A stretch of 64,000 bases of DNA from Natrinema altunense (GTDB taxonomy: Archaea; Halobacteriota; Halobacteria; Halobacteriales; Natrialbaceae), in assembly GCF_000731985.1 (NCBI RefSeq), contig NZ_JNCS01000004.1:1-64000 (forward strand), in the 5' to 3' direction. Below are positions 36,772 through 46,217 of the stretch, piece by piece (position 1 is the first letter of the stretch; each line of letters opens with the position of its first letter). Below the pieces are notes generated by a model. That model was not told where the DNA came from and did not search any database. It saw only the letters and a list, made by a program, of their open reading frames with translations. A program made the position numbers and the translations under genes.

Positions 36772-37287
36772 ATGGCCTTCGGCTCGACACCCGACTGGTT
36801 CCACATCAGCGACGACGAGGCTATCGTCTGGGAGAGCCGCCCCCACCCGGTCGCGATGGGGTCGACGCTGCCGGTCGGGGTCGGGCTCGCGCTCGCCGGC
36901 TTCCTCGTCATCGGCTGGAGCGGGGCCGACGGCGTCGGCCTCCTGACGCTCATCGGCGTCCTCGTGACGGTCACCGGCACGGTGCTCGCGTTCGCCCGCT
37001 ATCTCGTCTGGACGAATACCCGCTACGTCATCACCTCCGCCGAACTCTACAAGAAACGGGGGATCGTCTCGCGGGACGTCACCCAGTTTCGCCTCGAGCG
37101 CGTCCAGAACATCAGCCTGCGCCAGTCCGGCATCGGCCGCCTGCTCGGCTACGGCGATCTGACCGTCTACACCGCCGGCTCGGGCGATCCGGAACTGGTC
37201 TTCGAACGCGTCCCCAAGCCCGACCGGGCCAGCAGCCGACTCAGCGACCAACTCGAGACCGTCACGACCGACGGCTCGGCCGTCTGA
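36772..37287 (+). CDS. PH-domain membrane protein (bPH2/YdbS-like)
   Basis: A 171-aa protein. Residues 1-25 (PDWFHISDDEAIVWESRPHP) are the family N-terminus, followed by two membrane segments (about 28-48 and 54-74). A bacterial PH domain follows, with TRYVITSAELYKKRGIVSRD, VQNISLRQSGIGRLLGYGD and VYTAGSGDPELVFERV. Function is unknown; the domain usually faces the cytoplasm. It is divergent from lipA across 150 nt. Confidence 0.9.
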   Translation: MAFGSTPDWFHISDDEAIVWESRPHPVAMGSTLPVGVGLALAGFLVIGWSGADGVGLLTLIGVLVTVTGTVLAFARYLVWTNTRYVITSAELYKKRGIVSRDVTQFRLERVQNISLRQSGIGRLLGYGDLTVYTAGSGDPELVFERVPKPDRASSRLSDQLETVTTDGSAV

Positions 37288-37399
37288 CGGGGACAAGCGG
37301 GACCGCCGACTGCACGCCACCCGCCGATCGGGTCCGGGAGCGACCACATGTCGGGGACCACAAGACCCATTAGACCAACTGACTTCCTGCGGGTACACA

Positions 37400-37990
37400 A
37401 TGTCTCCAAAACCGACACCGTCCGATGGGAAACCGATCTCGCGTGGCTCGAGCGTCGCAGCGAGTGCGGGACTCGGCGTCTTCGCGGCCGCGATCGGCTA
37501 TCTCCTGACGTATCTGCTGGTCGGGAGCGACGTTCGCGAAATCTTCGGTGAGGACGTCGCCCAGTGGAAAGGCGTCGCGTGGTACTTCTACGAGGCCCAC
37601 ATGGTCGATGTCGAGGCCAGCGGTCAGGTCGGCTCGTTCAGCGGGACGCGGGTCCTCGATCTCATCGCCGAATCGGGCGCCGACCCGCTGTACGCGATTC
37701 CGCCGCTCGTGTTGGTCGCAGTTGGTGCGTTTCTGGCCGTGCGGTGGTCCGTTACCGACCTCGGCGAGGCCGTTATCGCCGGTGCGCCGGTGACGATCGG
37801 CTACGCCGCGGTCATCAGTCTCGGAGCGATCGTCGCCGAATCAACCACGGAAGCGTCCGCCTTCGGTATCGAGACCACCAGCTCGATCGCACCGGTGCTC
37901 GTGCCCGCGATCGTCCTCGGCGGCGTGATGTATCCGCTCGTGTTCGCCACCGCCGGTGCCGCGATCGGCGCCGTCGTCAACGCACAGTAG
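37400..37990 (+). CDS. Haloarchaeal membrane protein (DUF7978-like)
   Basis: A 196-aa protein with about four membrane segments (around residues 22-42, 97-114, 124-148 and 162-190) and an exposed loop of about 50 residues containing EDVAQWKGVAWYFYEAHMVD. Such proteins are common in haloarchaea without known function. It lies between the PH-domain gene and the helicase on the same strand with its own start. Confidence 0.85.
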   Translation: MSPKPTPSDGKPISRGSSVAASAGLGVFAAAIGYLLTYLLVGSDVREIFGEDVAQWKGVAWYFYEAHMVDVEASGQVGSFSGTRVLDLIAESGADPLYAIPPLVLVAVGAFLAVRWSVTDLGEAVIAGAPVTIGYAAVISLGAIVAESTTEASAFGIETTSSIAPVLVPAIVLGGVMYPLVFATAGAAIGAVVNAQ

Positions 37991-38040
37991 CGACGACTCG
38001 AAGGAAACGCCTTTGACCCGGCACCCCCCGTTTCCGTGTG

Positions 38041-40407
38041 ATGGAGGTCGCCGAGGTTCTCCCCGAGTTCGCCGACGCTTTTGCCTTCGAGGAGTTCAAC
38101 CGGATGCAACGCGAGGCACTGCCCGCACTGCTCGAGTCCGAGGAGAACGTGGTCGCGAGCGCGCCCACGGCCTCGGGGAAGACGGCGCTCGCGGAACTGG
38201 CGATCTGTAAGGCGCTCGCCGATGGCGGCACGGCGCTGTTTATCGCTCCGATGCGAGCGCTGACCAACGAGAAGGAAGACGACTGGGACCGGTTCGAAGA
38301 GCTTGACTACTCGGTCTACGTCGTCACCGGCGAGCGCGATCTCAACCCCCGTCGCGCGCGACGCGCGGACATCCTCGTGATGACCCCCGAGAAACTCGAC
38401 TCGGCGACCCGCAAACACGATTCGCGACGCTACGACTTCGTCACCGACATCGATGTCTGTGTCATCGACGAGGTCCATCTGCTCGACGCCGACCGACGGG
38501 GCTCGGTGCTCGAGGTGACCATTTCCCGCCTGCGTCGGCTCTGTGAGCCCCGGATCGTCGCGCTCTCGGCGACGATGCCGAACATCGACGACGTGGCGGC
38601 GTGGCTCGACGCGCCCGAGGAGACGACCTTCGAGTTCGGCGAGGAGTACCGGCCGGTCGAACTCAACGCAGGCGTCAAGACCTACACCCACGGCGACAAC
38701 TCCTTTGCGGACAAGTACCGTCGCCTCTACCGAGCGCTGGACCTCGCGGAGCCACACCTCCGGGAGGACGGGCAGGCGCTGGTCTTCGTCTCCTCGCGAC
38801 AGGACACCGTCCAGGCCGCCAAGAAGGCCCGAGACGAGATCGCGGAGCGCGACATCCCGATGGGCGCTCGCGGCGACTACGATTTCCATACCGACTCGAC
38901 GGACCTCGACGACGCCACGCTCCGCAAGTCGGTGCTCGACGGCGTCGCCTTCCACCACGCGGGGCTCTCGAAGAACGACCGCGACCTCGTCGAGGAGTGG
39001 TTCAAAGAGGGCCACATCGAACTGCTCTTTTCGACCTCGACGCTCGCCTGGGGTGTCAACCTGCCCGCCCGCTGTGTGGTGATCCGGGACACGAAACACC
39101 ACGATCCGCTCGAGGGCGAAGTCGATATGAGTCCCCTGGACGTGCTCCAGATGCTCGGCCGCGCCGGCCGCCCGGGGTACGACGACATCGGCTACGGCTG
39201 GGTGATCTCGGATTCGGCCGAGGCCGACAAGTACCGGCGACTGCTCCGCGACGGCAAGGAGATCGAATCGCGACTCGCGGAGAGCTTGGAGACCCACCTC
39301 AACGCCGAGATCGCGATGGGGACCATCACCGATCTCGAGGACGTCATGGACTGGCTCGAGACGACCTTCTACTACGTCCGCGGCCAGTCCAGACCCGACG
39401 ACTACGACTTCCCGAACCTGCGACAGCGGGTCCGGGACTGTCTCGAGGGGCTGGTCGAACGCGGGTTCGTCGAGACCGGCGAGGACCTCTCGATCGAGGC
39501 CACGCCGCGGGGCGTGTTGACCTCGAAGTACTACCTCCGACTCGATACGGCGGCCCGCTTTGCGGCGCTGTGTGACCGCGTCGGCGGCGATGCCGACGGG
39601 GGTGACGAGTTGACGACCGGCGACGTTCTCACGGCGGTCGCGACCGCCGCCGAGTTCGATTCGGTCTCGGCCCGGCAGGACGAACGCGACGCGATCAACG
39701 CGGTCCTCGTCGGCGAGGACACCGACGACCTCGAAGCCGGCCAGCGGAAAGTGCTCGCGATCCTCCGCAGTGCGGCGAGCGGAACGACGCCGTCCGAACT
39801 CCGCAGTGACGCGTGGGTCATCCGCCGGAACGCGACGCGACTGGTCTCGGCGCTCGGGGCCTTCCTCGATCGGTTCGTCGGGCCACACGCCGCGAACCTC
39901 GCACGCCGGGTCGAGGCCCGCATCGAGAACGGCGTCGCCGAGGACGCGGTCGGCCTGACAGCCATCGACGGCGTCGCGTCGGGTCGCGCGAGCAAACTCG
40001 CGACGGAGGGACTGTCGACCCCCGGCGACGTCGTCGACGCGGGCGTCGAGGGGCTCGTCGACGCCGGCCTCTCCGAAGGCATCGCCGAACGCGTCTACGA
40101 GGGGGCCCAGTCGCTGCCCGCGCTCGAGATCGAGTGGGGGCAGTTCCCCGACACCGTCGCGACCGGCGAGAACGATGTCCGCAAGGTGACGGTCCGAAAC
40201 GTCGGCGAACCCGGCCGCGCCGGCATTCGAGTCACGGTCAACGGCGTCGAGATGACGAGCACGAGCACCTACCTGCGCGACGAGGAGCGCGTCCCGGTCG
40301 GCGTCTTCGGTGCCGATGCCGACGAACTCGAGTTCACCGTCAGCGTGGCGTTTCCCGAGGTCCCGCTGGTTCCCCACGCCGAGACGCGAACGGTCTCGGT
40401 CGAGTGA
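38041..40407 (+). CDS. Ski2-like superfamily 2 DNA/RNA helicase (Hel308-related)
   Basis: A 788-aa helicase. Walker A APTASGKTA is at 41-49, the DEVH box at 143-146, SATMPN in motif III, STSTLAWGVNLPA and QMLGRAGRPG in the second RecA domain. A winged-helix and helical-bundle region follows, then HhH-like repeats around 640-690 (SGRASKLATEGLSTPGDVVD). The last 90 residues are an added beta domain. It is probably a Hel308 paralogue acting at stalled replication forks, but an RNA substrate cannot be excluded. A GTG precedes the ATG by one codon; I take the ATG. Confidence 0.93.
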   Translation: MEVAEVLPEFADAFAFEEFNRMQREALPALLESEENVVASAPTASGKTALAELAICKALADGGTALFIAPMRALTNEKEDDWDRFEELDYSVYVVTGERDLNPRRARRADILVMTPEKLDSATRKHDSRRYDFVTDIDVCVIDEVHLLDADRRGSVLEVTISRLRRLCEPRIVALSATMPNIDDVAAWLDAPEETTFEFGEEYRPVELNAGVKTYTHGDNSFADKYRRLYRALDLAEPHLREDGQALVFVSSRQDTVQAAKKARDEIAERDIPMGARGDYDFHTDSTDLDDATLRKSVLDGVAFHHAGLSKNDRDLVEEWFKEGHIELLFSTSTLAWGVNLPARCVVIRDTKHHDPLEGEVDMSPLDVLQMLGRAGRPGYDDIGYGWVISDSAEADKYRRLLRDGKEIESRLAESLETHLNAEIAMGTITDLEDVMDWLETTFYYVRGQSRPDDYDFPNLRQRVRDCLEGLVERGFVETGEDLSIEATPRGVLTSKYYLRLDTAARFAALCDRVGGDADGGDELTTGDVLTAVATAAEFDSVSARQDERDAINAVLVGEDTDDLEAGQRKVLAILRSAASGTTPSELRSDAWVIRRNATRLVSALGAFLDRFVGPHAANLARRVEARIENGVAEDAVGLTAIDGVASGRASKLATEGLSTPGDVVDAGVEGLVDAGLSEGIAERVYEGAQSLPALEIEWGQFPDTVATGENDVRKVTVRNVGEPGRAGIRVTVNGVEMTSTSTYLRDEERVPVGVFGADADELEFTVSVAFPEVPLVPHAETRTVSVE

Positions 40408-40414
40408 GCCGCGA

Positions 40415-40456
40415 GCAGCCGTGACCGAGCATCGCGAATCGTCGCGGAACGGCTGC
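40415..40456. terminator. Two-part hairpin between convergent genes
   Basis: GCAGCCGT at 40415-40422 pairs with ACGGCTGC at 40449-40456, and inside them CGCGA at 40433-40437 pairs with TCGCG at 40442-40446. It sits in the 56-nt gap between the ends of the helicase and HAD genes, a likely bidirectional barrier, though without a T-run. Confidence 0.5.
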
Positions 40457-40463
40457 GAGACCG

Positions 40464-41120
40464 CTACAGTCGCTCCGCCAAGGAGAGCGTACACTCCCGA
40501 AGCGCCGCCGGCGAGGCCACGACCTCGTCGGCCGGGGACCGATCGATGTCGCCGTGAGCGTCGATCCGATACGCGATCACGACCGTTCCCGCTCGAGCGG
40601 CCGCTTCGATCCCGTTCTCGGAATCTTCGACGACGACGCAGTCCTCGGCCGGGACGCCGATCTCGCCGGCGGCGTACTCGAAGATGTCGGGCGCGGGCTT
40701 GCTCGCCGCGTCGATGTCGTCGGCGCTGATCACGTGGTCGAACTCGTTCTCGAGGTCGAAGCGCTCCGTGACCATGCCGATCCAATCGTGGGGCGACGAG
40801 GAGACGAGCGCGGTCGGGACGCCGCGGTCGTCGAGTTCGGCGAGGAGGGCGTGGAGGCCGTCGAGTAGGGCGGCGCGCTCGGTGTAGATCTCCTCGGTGG
40901 CCTCGGTGAACCGCTGGACGAACGCCTCACGGGAGATAGCCGCGCCGTACTCGTCATCGAGGTAGTCGTAGATCTCGCGGAAATTCATCCCGCTCGTTTC
41001 GGCGACGGCGACGTCTTCGTCGGGGACGGTGGCCGGAAGGATCTCCTCGCGCTGGAACTCGACCCAGTAGTCCTCGCTATCGACCAGCACACCGTCCATA
41101 TCGAACAGCACAGCAGTCAT
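40464..41120 (-). CDS. HAD-superfamily hydrolase (phosphatase/phosphoglucomutase-like)
   Basis: A 218-aa protein with HAD motif I FDMDGVLVDSE at 5-15 (nucleophile Asp7), motif II TALVSSSP, and motif IV ECVVVEDSENGIEAA-like (here DCVVVEDSENGIEAA). The cap is helical, as in beta-phosphoglucomutase and phosphoglycolate phosphatase relatives. The substrate cannot be told. The frame is open 78 codons further upstream, but the motif position fixes the ATG at 41120. Confidence 0.94.
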   Translation of the reverse strand: MTAVLFDMDGVLVDSEDYWVEFQREEILPATVPDEDVAVAETSGMNFREIYDYLDDEYGAAISREAFVQRFTEATEEIYTERAALLDGLHALLAELDDRGVPTALVSSSPHDWIGMVTERFDLENEFDHVISADDIDAASKPAPDIFEYAAGEIGVPAEDCVVVEDSENGIEAAARAGTVVIAYRIDAHGDIDRSPADEVVASPAALRECTLSLAERL

Positions 41121-41509
41121 GTAGCCCAGGTTATCGGGTCGGGACGGATAGCTGTTTGGCACGAAGCAGTGAGCCGCGCCGTCACTGCTCAGAGCCCGAG
41201 GGGAACCAGTCACGGCTCGAGCGCTCGCCGCCGCAGCGAGTTGCCGGTCGAAGGCGACGACAGTCGTGTGAGTCACCAGAGACCGAGAAACTGCGCCGTA
41301 GCAACCGACGAGACGTCCGTACCGACGTGTTGAACGTCCCCAGCAAATGCTCACGGACTGCGTCGTCGGGGAACTGGCTCGAGCCCCGAAACGGGATAAT
41401 ACTGCGTTTTACAGATACGGCAACGCAAACCGTCACAGCAGCGATTTGAATCCAAAACGGTTGGTCAGGGGGTACTGAAGGTCATCGAACCGCACTGACG
41501 ACGGTCGGA
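41121..41509. other. Intergenic region, nothing convincing
   Basis: The frames across this stretch are short and Arg/Ser-rich with no family resemblance. A TATA-like CGATAACC on the minus strand close to the HAD ATG may be its promoter. The rest is the 3' flank of the membrane protein gene at 41510. Confidence 0.5.
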
Positions 41510-42010
41510 TCACTCGACGGATCGGCCACTCAGTCGGGACAGTGGCCCCTCCGGGAACAACCGAACGAACACGTCTCGTGCCAAGACGAGGGCACCGAGT
41601 ATCCCTCCGAACAACAGTGCCCAGATCGATGGAGAAACACCGCCCGTGTCCGCCAGATAGTGGACGGACAGGCTCGCAACGGCCCACCACAGGGTGAACA
41701 CGGCGAGCGTTCCGAGCACGACCGAGGCGAGGATGTGACTCGCCGCCGTGTCACCGGGCTGGGTTCGGTCACCGGTACCGAGAACTGTCGAACCGAACCG
41801 GATCCCGTGCGCCAACACACCGACCAGCACGGAAAGGGCGAGGAGACCAGGAACGAGTATCGTGACCGGGAACCAAAACGATCCGGGGACGCGTTCGAAG
41901 AGGATCACGGATTCGGTAACGACTTCGACCGTCGAGAGGACCGCCAGGACAGCGAGGACGGGTTCGGCTACCCGTCTCCCGACCGGACTACCGATGTGGA
42001 AGGCAAGCAT
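41510..42010 (-). CDS. Hypothetical four-helix membrane protein
   Basis: A 166-aa protein with four hydrophobic segments (around residues 15-35, 45-67, 88-112 and 125-147). The loops are short, and a small polar tail ends in SRLSGRSVE. I do not recognise a family. Codon and hydrophobicity patterns support a real gene. It has no operon partner; flanks on both sides are non-coding. Confidence 0.65.
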   Translation of the reverse strand: MLAFHIGSPVGRRVAEPVLAVLAVLSTVEVVTESVILFERVPGSFWFPVTILVPGLLALSVLVGVLAHGIRFGSTVLGTGDRTQPGDTAASHILASVVLGTLAVFTLWWAVASLSVHYLADTGGVSPSIWALLFGGILGALVLARDVFVRLFPEGPLSRLSGRSVE

Positions 42011-42363
42011 GACCCCTGCTGACCTATTGTGTTAAACGTAATAAACTTACTTCAGACCGGGGCTTCGACGAGACGGTGAGACAACGTGACGGAGACCTCA
42101 GTTGCCGTATACTGCCGTCGATCCGCAAACGAACGCCTTCCGTCGTAGACGACTGTATTCGACGGCTCAGACCGCTTTGACAGAACGGTTCCTGCATGCG
42201 CGCTTCGAAACGCGTCTTTCGTGAGATAGAACGCCGAACCACGTCGTTTGCAAACCGTTTCAGCCACACGAAATCCGAACCCGTCGACAGTCTCATCGTG
42301 GCCTCGAGCCTCGCCGTTCGGCACACTGCGACAATCGAAACCCGACCGTATCGGGCTGGGAAG
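42011..42363. other. Intergenic region with a doubtful 90-codon frame
   Basis: GC content drops here. A minus-strand frame at 42052-42324 encodes 90 residues (start MPNGEARGHDETVDGFGFRV). It is richer in Arg/Lys than the acidic norm of this genome and has no recognisable motif, so I do not call it a gene. Remnant coding sequence is possible. Confidence 0.4.
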
Positions 42364-42957
42364 TCAGCGGACGACCTCGCCGCGCCGGTCGTGTTCCATC
42401 TCCGTCTCGACCGCCGCGGCGATCGCCGCGTCGAACTCGCGCTCGAGCAGCCATAGCGCCAGATCGATCCCCGCGGTCACGCCGCCGGCGGTGAGCACGT
42501 CGCCGTCGTCCACCACACGTGCATCGTGGACGGTCGCGGCCGATGCTGCGAGATCGCCCATTGCGACGGCGTGTGTCGTCGCGGGCCGCCCCTCCAGCAC
42601 GTCCGCTTCGGCCAGTATCATCGCACCGGTACAGACCGACGCGATCATCGCCCCGGCCGCGAATCGCTCGCCGACGGCCGCGGGCACGGTCCCGGCTTCG
42701 ACGACGGCCCGGACGCCGCCTTCGGTGGTCCAGCCACCGCCGGGAACGAGCAGGATGTCCGGGTTCCCGAGCGTCCCGTCGGGCTCGACGCGCAAGCCGT
42801 GACTCGCCGTCACGAGATCGGTCTCCGCGAGCGTTACCAGTCGTGTCTCGAGGGACGCGCCGGCCTGTGCTCCGTTCTCGAACACCTCGTAGGGCCCGAT
42901 CGCGTCGAGTTCGTCGAAGCCGTCGAACAGGACGATGTCGACAGTCGTCTCGGTCAT
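42364..42957 (-). CDS. DJ-1/PfpI family protein (GATase1-like)
   Basis: A 197-aa protein with the DJ-1/PfpI fold: N-terminal VDIVLFDGFDELDAIGPYEV, ILLVPGGGWTTEGG, and the nucleophile elbow SVCTGAMIL with Cys109. The downstream His is in RPATTHAVAM. It resembles the InhA/cyclohexyl-isocyanide hydratase subgroup, but the substrate is not evident. The ATG at 42957 is chosen because the conserved strand begins right after it; the frame runs open further upstream. Confidence 0.92.
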   Translation of the reverse strand: MTETTVDIVLFDGFDELDAIGPYEVFENGAQAGASLETRLVTLAETDLVTASHGLRVEPDGTLGNPDILLVPGGGWTTEGGVRAVVEAGTVPAAVGERFAAGAMIASVCTGAMILAEADVLEGRPATTHAVAMGDLAASAATVHDARVVDDGDVLTAGGVTAGIDLALWLLEREFDAAIAAAVETEMEHDRRGEVVR

Positions 42958-43389
42958 GCGGGGATAGTCGCGACCGGCGGGGAAATCCGTTGCGTCAACA
43001 CGGCCCGTCTCCGCGAACCGTCGCCGTCGACCGGACGCCGCGGCACGGCGACGACGGAAATCAAACGACAGCGTGGCGAATTTTGAACGGAGTTCCAACC
43101 GACTTCGAACGGAGTTGCGTCGAGTTTCGAAAAATACCCTCGAGAACGATCGGGCCGGTGAGCGTCGCCTCGCAATCGAGCGCGCGCGACTCGGTCGCCG
43201 TCTCGGTTCACTGCCATCGGTCACCTCGTTCCCCGAGCCACCCACGATCGTCGCGGTAACCCCGCTCGATCGGCGTTGAACGGGCCACAAACCGACGAAA
43301 ACGTGTTTCAAATGGCGTCAAACGCTCGAAAAGCCGGTTCACGGCGACCCCCCTTCAAGTCGATCGATCCACCGAGAACCGGATGCAGT
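42958..43389. other. Intergenic region between divergent genes
   Basis: Divergent spacer between the DJ-1/PfpI gene and the secreted acidic protein gene. It contains AT-rich patches (TTTTGAACGG near 43080, TTTCAAATGG near 43307) that may be promoter elements. No coding frame is convincing. Confidence 0.4.
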
Positions 43390-43935
43390 ATGAAACGAAC
43401 GACGCTCATCGCAGTCACCTGCGCAGTACTGATCGCGGCGACCGGCTTCGCCGCTGCAGCACCCGGAACCGCACCCGTGTCCGTGGACTCGAGTGCGGAC
43501 GACGCGGCGGATCGGAAAGCGAACGACCACGCAACCGACGACCGCGCGAACGGCAACGCGGAGCACCGCGAGAACGGAGCGGCGGCCGACAGCGGTGCGG
43601 ACGCCAGCACCGGACAGGGGCCGAGCGGTGACCTCCCCGAGCAGGTGCCCGATCACGTCTCCGCGATCCACGACCGGGTTTCGACCTTCCTGAGCGGTGG
43701 GCTCGACGGCTCGCTCGGCGATGCGATCAGCAGCGTGACGCCGGACGACGACGAGCCCGCAACGGAGAGCAGCGAGGCTGCTGACGCCGCTGCCGACGAC
43801 GGAGACGGTGACGACGAGACCGCAACGGACGACGCGAACGTCGACGAGGACGACCGGTCCGACGACGCCGAGCAGCCCGACAGCGAGGCCGAACAGTCCG
43901 ACGACCGAACCGAGTCCACCGAGGGCGACGAGTAA
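43390..43935 (+). CDS. Secreted, highly acidic disordered protein
   Basis: A 181-aa protein with a Sec-type signal peptide (KRTTLIAVTCAVLIAATGFA, cleavage near residues 22-26). It is then almost entirely Asp/Ala/Glu/Ser/Asn, apart from a short amphipathic segment LPEQVPDHVSAIHDRVSTFL. No cysteine or lipobox remains after the signal. Function is unknown. Two membrane-protein genes and another secreted protein follow nearby. The upstream extension of the frame lacks coding character, so I start at 43390. Confidence 0.75.
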   Translation: MKRTTLIAVTCAVLIAATGFAAAAPGTAPVSVDSSADDAADRKANDHATDDRANGNAEHRENGAAADSGADASTGQGPSGDLPEQVPDHVSAIHDRVSTFLSGGLDGSLGDAISSVTPDDDEPATESSEAADAAADDGDGDDETATDDANVDEDDRSDDAEQPDSEAEQSDDRTESTEGDE

Positions 43936-43956
43936 CCCGGCGGGGACCCCATATCC

Positions 43957-44331
43957 ATGCCACCGGTCACACCACCGGCGTCGCTCGGCCTGACGGATCG
44001 GGTGCTGACGTTCGCCGTCAGCCTGCTGGTCGGCGGCGTCGCCCTCCACGCCGGCGCGCACGTCCTCGCCGACGCTCGAGACTACGGTCACGCGGTGGTG
44101 ACCGCGTTGTTCGGCGCGCTGGCCTGGGCCCTCCTCGAGCCGATACCGCTGATCGGCGGCGCGGTGGCGATCGTCACCTGGGTCGCGATCGTCAAGCGAC
44201 GGTACCGGCTCGGCTGGCTCCGGGCCGCCGGCGTCGGCATCGCAACCTGGGCGGCCGCAGTGGTCGTCCTCGCGGCGCTCGAACTGATCGGAATCGGCTC
44301 GGTCTCAGCGCTCGGCGTGCCGGGTGCCTGA
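43957..44331 (+). CDS. Small four-helix membrane protein, copy 1
   Basis: A 124-aa protein with four hydrophobic segments. It shares ALLVGG/SLLVGGVAL, DYGHAVVTALFGALAWAL and the C-terminal GVPGA with the protein at 44607, so the two are tandem paralogues. It is 21 nt downstream of the acidic secreted protein and probably co-transcribed with it. No function is known to me. Confidence 0.8.
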   Translation: MPPVTPPASLGLTDRVLTFAVSLLVGGVALHAGAHVLADARDYGHAVVTALFGALAWALLEPIPLIGGAVAIVTWVAIVKRRYRLGWLRAAGVGIATWAAAVVVLAALELIGIGSVSALGVPGA

Positions 44332-44574
44332 ACCGCGTCCCGGCTGGCGCTCGCTTCGACTAACGCAGTCCCACTGACGGGCCGCCATCCAGGCCCCAGC
44401 TGACGCACTTCCGCCTCCACGTTCGCACCCGTACCCACCCCACTGGCGTTTCCGGACGGCCAGTTGCTGTCGTTGGTTCCGATCAACGCCGCGCCGACAG
44501 CGAACGCGAATGCGGTTACGGGGCTCGAGCGGTGCCGGTCGTGTCGGTCCCGGACCGGCGATAGCGATGGCATC

Positions 44575-44582
44575 GTTATAAT
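44575..44582 (+). promoter_or_regulatory. TATA box of the gene at 44607
   Basis: TTATAATT is centred about 28 nt before the ATG at 44607, the spacing of a leaderless haloarchaeal transcript. It supports that ATG over the upstream GTG at 44592. Confidence 0.6.
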
Positions 44583-44606
44583 TGGCCAGCCGTGGAAGCG
44601 GGTTCT

Positions 44607-44957
44607 ATGGTCTCCGTCATCGGATCGTTCGTTGCCTTCCTGGTTGCACTGCTCGTCGGCGGACTGGCTATCTTCGCCAGCGCGCGGCTCATCGTCGATA
44701 TCGACGACTATTCGCACGCGGTCGTGACGGCGCTCCTCGGCGCAGTCGCGTGGGCGCTGACCGCGTGGATACCGCTGCTTGGCCCGGTACTCGCGCTGAT
44801 CGCCTGGGTCTGGGTGATCAACTGGCGATATCCCGGCGGCTGGGGGACGGCGGCGGCGATCGGCTTTATCGCCTGGCTCGCCGCCCTCGGCATCCTCTTC
44901 GTGCTCAACGTGGTGTTCCGTCTCGGCGTCGGCGCGTTCGGTGTTCCAGGCGCGTAA
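44607..44957 (+). CDS. Small four-helix membrane protein, copy 2
   Basis: A 116-aa paralogue of the protein at 43957, with four membrane segments, DYSHAVVTALLGAVAWALTA in common and the same GVPGA terminus. It has its own TATA box, so the pair is not a single operon. A GTG five codons upstream would put the start inside the expected transcription start region, so I take the ATG. Confidence 0.8.
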   Translation: MVSVIGSFVAFLVALLVGGLAIFASARLIVDIDDYSHAVVTALLGAVAWALTAWIPLLGPVLALIAWVWVINWRYPGGWGTAAAIGFIAWLAALGILFVLNVVFRLGVGAFGVPGA

Positions 44958-45080
44958 CTGAGTGTGACGGGCTTCTGACTGGTTCCGAGAGGTGCCGGCC
45001 CCTACGTGTCGGAGACGTGCCATTCGGGCCGGTTCTGGGACTTCCGCATGTTTTAACAGAGGTGGCAAGTACCGACTCGT

Positions 45081-46217
45081 ATGAACGTTCGCGCCGACGT
45101 GCTGGCCGTGGTCGTCGCGGTCCTTCTCGTCGCAACGGGGCCCGTCGTCGCCGTCACCGGAGCCGCGGCCGTCGGGCAGCGCCAGTCGAGCCCGTTCGCA
45201 GTCCAGCAAGACCGGATCGATGCGGACGAGGTCCGAATGGACGTCACGCTCCGGCCGAACGGCACCGCCGAGTGGACCCTCGAGTTCTGGGTTCGGCTCG
45301 ACGACGAGAAGAGCACGACGGCGTTCGAATCCCTGCAGGAAGAGATTCGAAACGAGCCGGAAAACCACACGCAGTCGTTCGCCGATCGGATGAACGAGAC
45401 GGTCGCGACGGCGAGTACCGCGACGGGCCGCGAGATGACCGCCAACGGGTTCGACGTGACGACCGCGCGCCAGTCGCTCGCACGCGAGTACGGCGTCGTC
45501 CGGTATACCTTCCGCTGGGACGGGTTCGCGGCGGTCGAGGGCGATGACCTCCGCGCTGGCGACGCGATCGAAGGGCTCTACCTCGACGACGGAACGCGGC
45601 TCCTGCTGACGTGGCCGGACGGCTACGAGCGTGCGTCGGTCACGCCCGAACCGAACGACGAGCGCGACCGGGCCGTCATCTGGCGCGGCGGCGAGACCGA
45701 CTTCGTTTCCGGCGAGCCGCGGGTCGTCGTCACCGACGGGGGAGCCGGCCCGAGCACGGCCGCGATGGCGACCGCTGCAGTCATTATCGGTGGGATCGCC
45801 GTCGCCGGCGCGTGGTGGTACCGGACCCGCAGGTCGGCGACGGCGGGGACGACCCGCGGAGACGACGGTCGTGAGCCGGATGCCGATTCCGAACCCGCGC
45901 CGACCGGCGGTTCGGGGACCGCACCGCCGGCGGCGACGAACGACGAGACGAGTACAGGCACGACCGATGCGCCCGACACGGACCTGCTCAGCAACGAGGA
46001 ACAGGTCCTCCGACTCATAGAAGAACGGGGCGGCCGGATGAAACAACAGGCGGTCGTCGAGGAACTCGGCTGGACCGACGCGAAGACCAGCAAGGTCGTC
46101 AGCGGCCTCCGAGAGGACGGGCGACTCGAGTCGTTCCGTCTCGGTCGCGAGAACGTCCTTTCGCTTCCCGAGGCCGACGACGAGCATCCGGAGGGCAGCA
46201 GTGAGGGGCACACATGA
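45081..46217 (+). CDS. Membrane-anchored protein with C-terminal HTH domain
   Basis: A 378-aa protein. A signal sequence (residues 1-27) is followed by an external domain of about 200 residues (VRMDVTLRPNGTAEWTLEFW, YGVVRYTFRWDGFAAVEGDD) as in DUF7345-type proteins, then a membrane segment (about 233-255). A disordered acidic linker and a cytoplasmic winged HTH at about 310-365 (QVLRLIEERGGRMKQQAVVE, KVVSGLREDGRLESFRLGRE) follow. The layout suggests a one-component sensor that carries an outside signal to DNA. GTTTTAACAG about 25-30 nt before the ATG is a likely TATA box. Its stop overlaps a mini-ORF. Confidence 0.88.
   Translation: MNVRADVLAVVVAVLLVATGPVVAVTGAAAVGQRQSSPFAVQQDRIDADEVRMDVTLRPNGTAEWTLEFWVRLDDEKSTTAFESLQEEIRNEPENHTQSFADRMNETVATASTATGREMTANGFDVTTARQSLAREYGVVRYTFRWDGFAAVEGDDLRAGDAIEGLYLDDGTRLLLTWPDGYERASVTPEPNDERDRAVIWRGGETDFVSGEPRVVVTDGGAGPSTAAMATAAVIIGGIAVAGAWWYRTRRSATAGTTRGDDGREPDADSEPAPTGGSGTAPPAATNDETSTGTTDAPDTDLLSNEEQVLRLIEERGGRMKQQAVVEELGWTDAKTSKVVSGLREDGRLESFRLGRENVLSLPEADDEHPEGSSEGHT

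Noticed and set aside
37801-40785. 994-codon minus-strand frame opposite the helicase
   Set aside because: Arg/Val/Asp-rich antisense of a well-conserved helicase; spans two unrelated plus-strand genes.
41182-41436. 84-codon minus-strand frame between the HAD and membrane-protein genes
   Set aside because: Basic Arg/Ser-rich composition and no resemblance to any family.
42052-42324. 90-codon minus-strand frame (start MPNGEARGHDETV)
   Set aside because: Not acidic as expected here, no motif, no clear promoter or Shine-Dalgarno; kept only as a remark.
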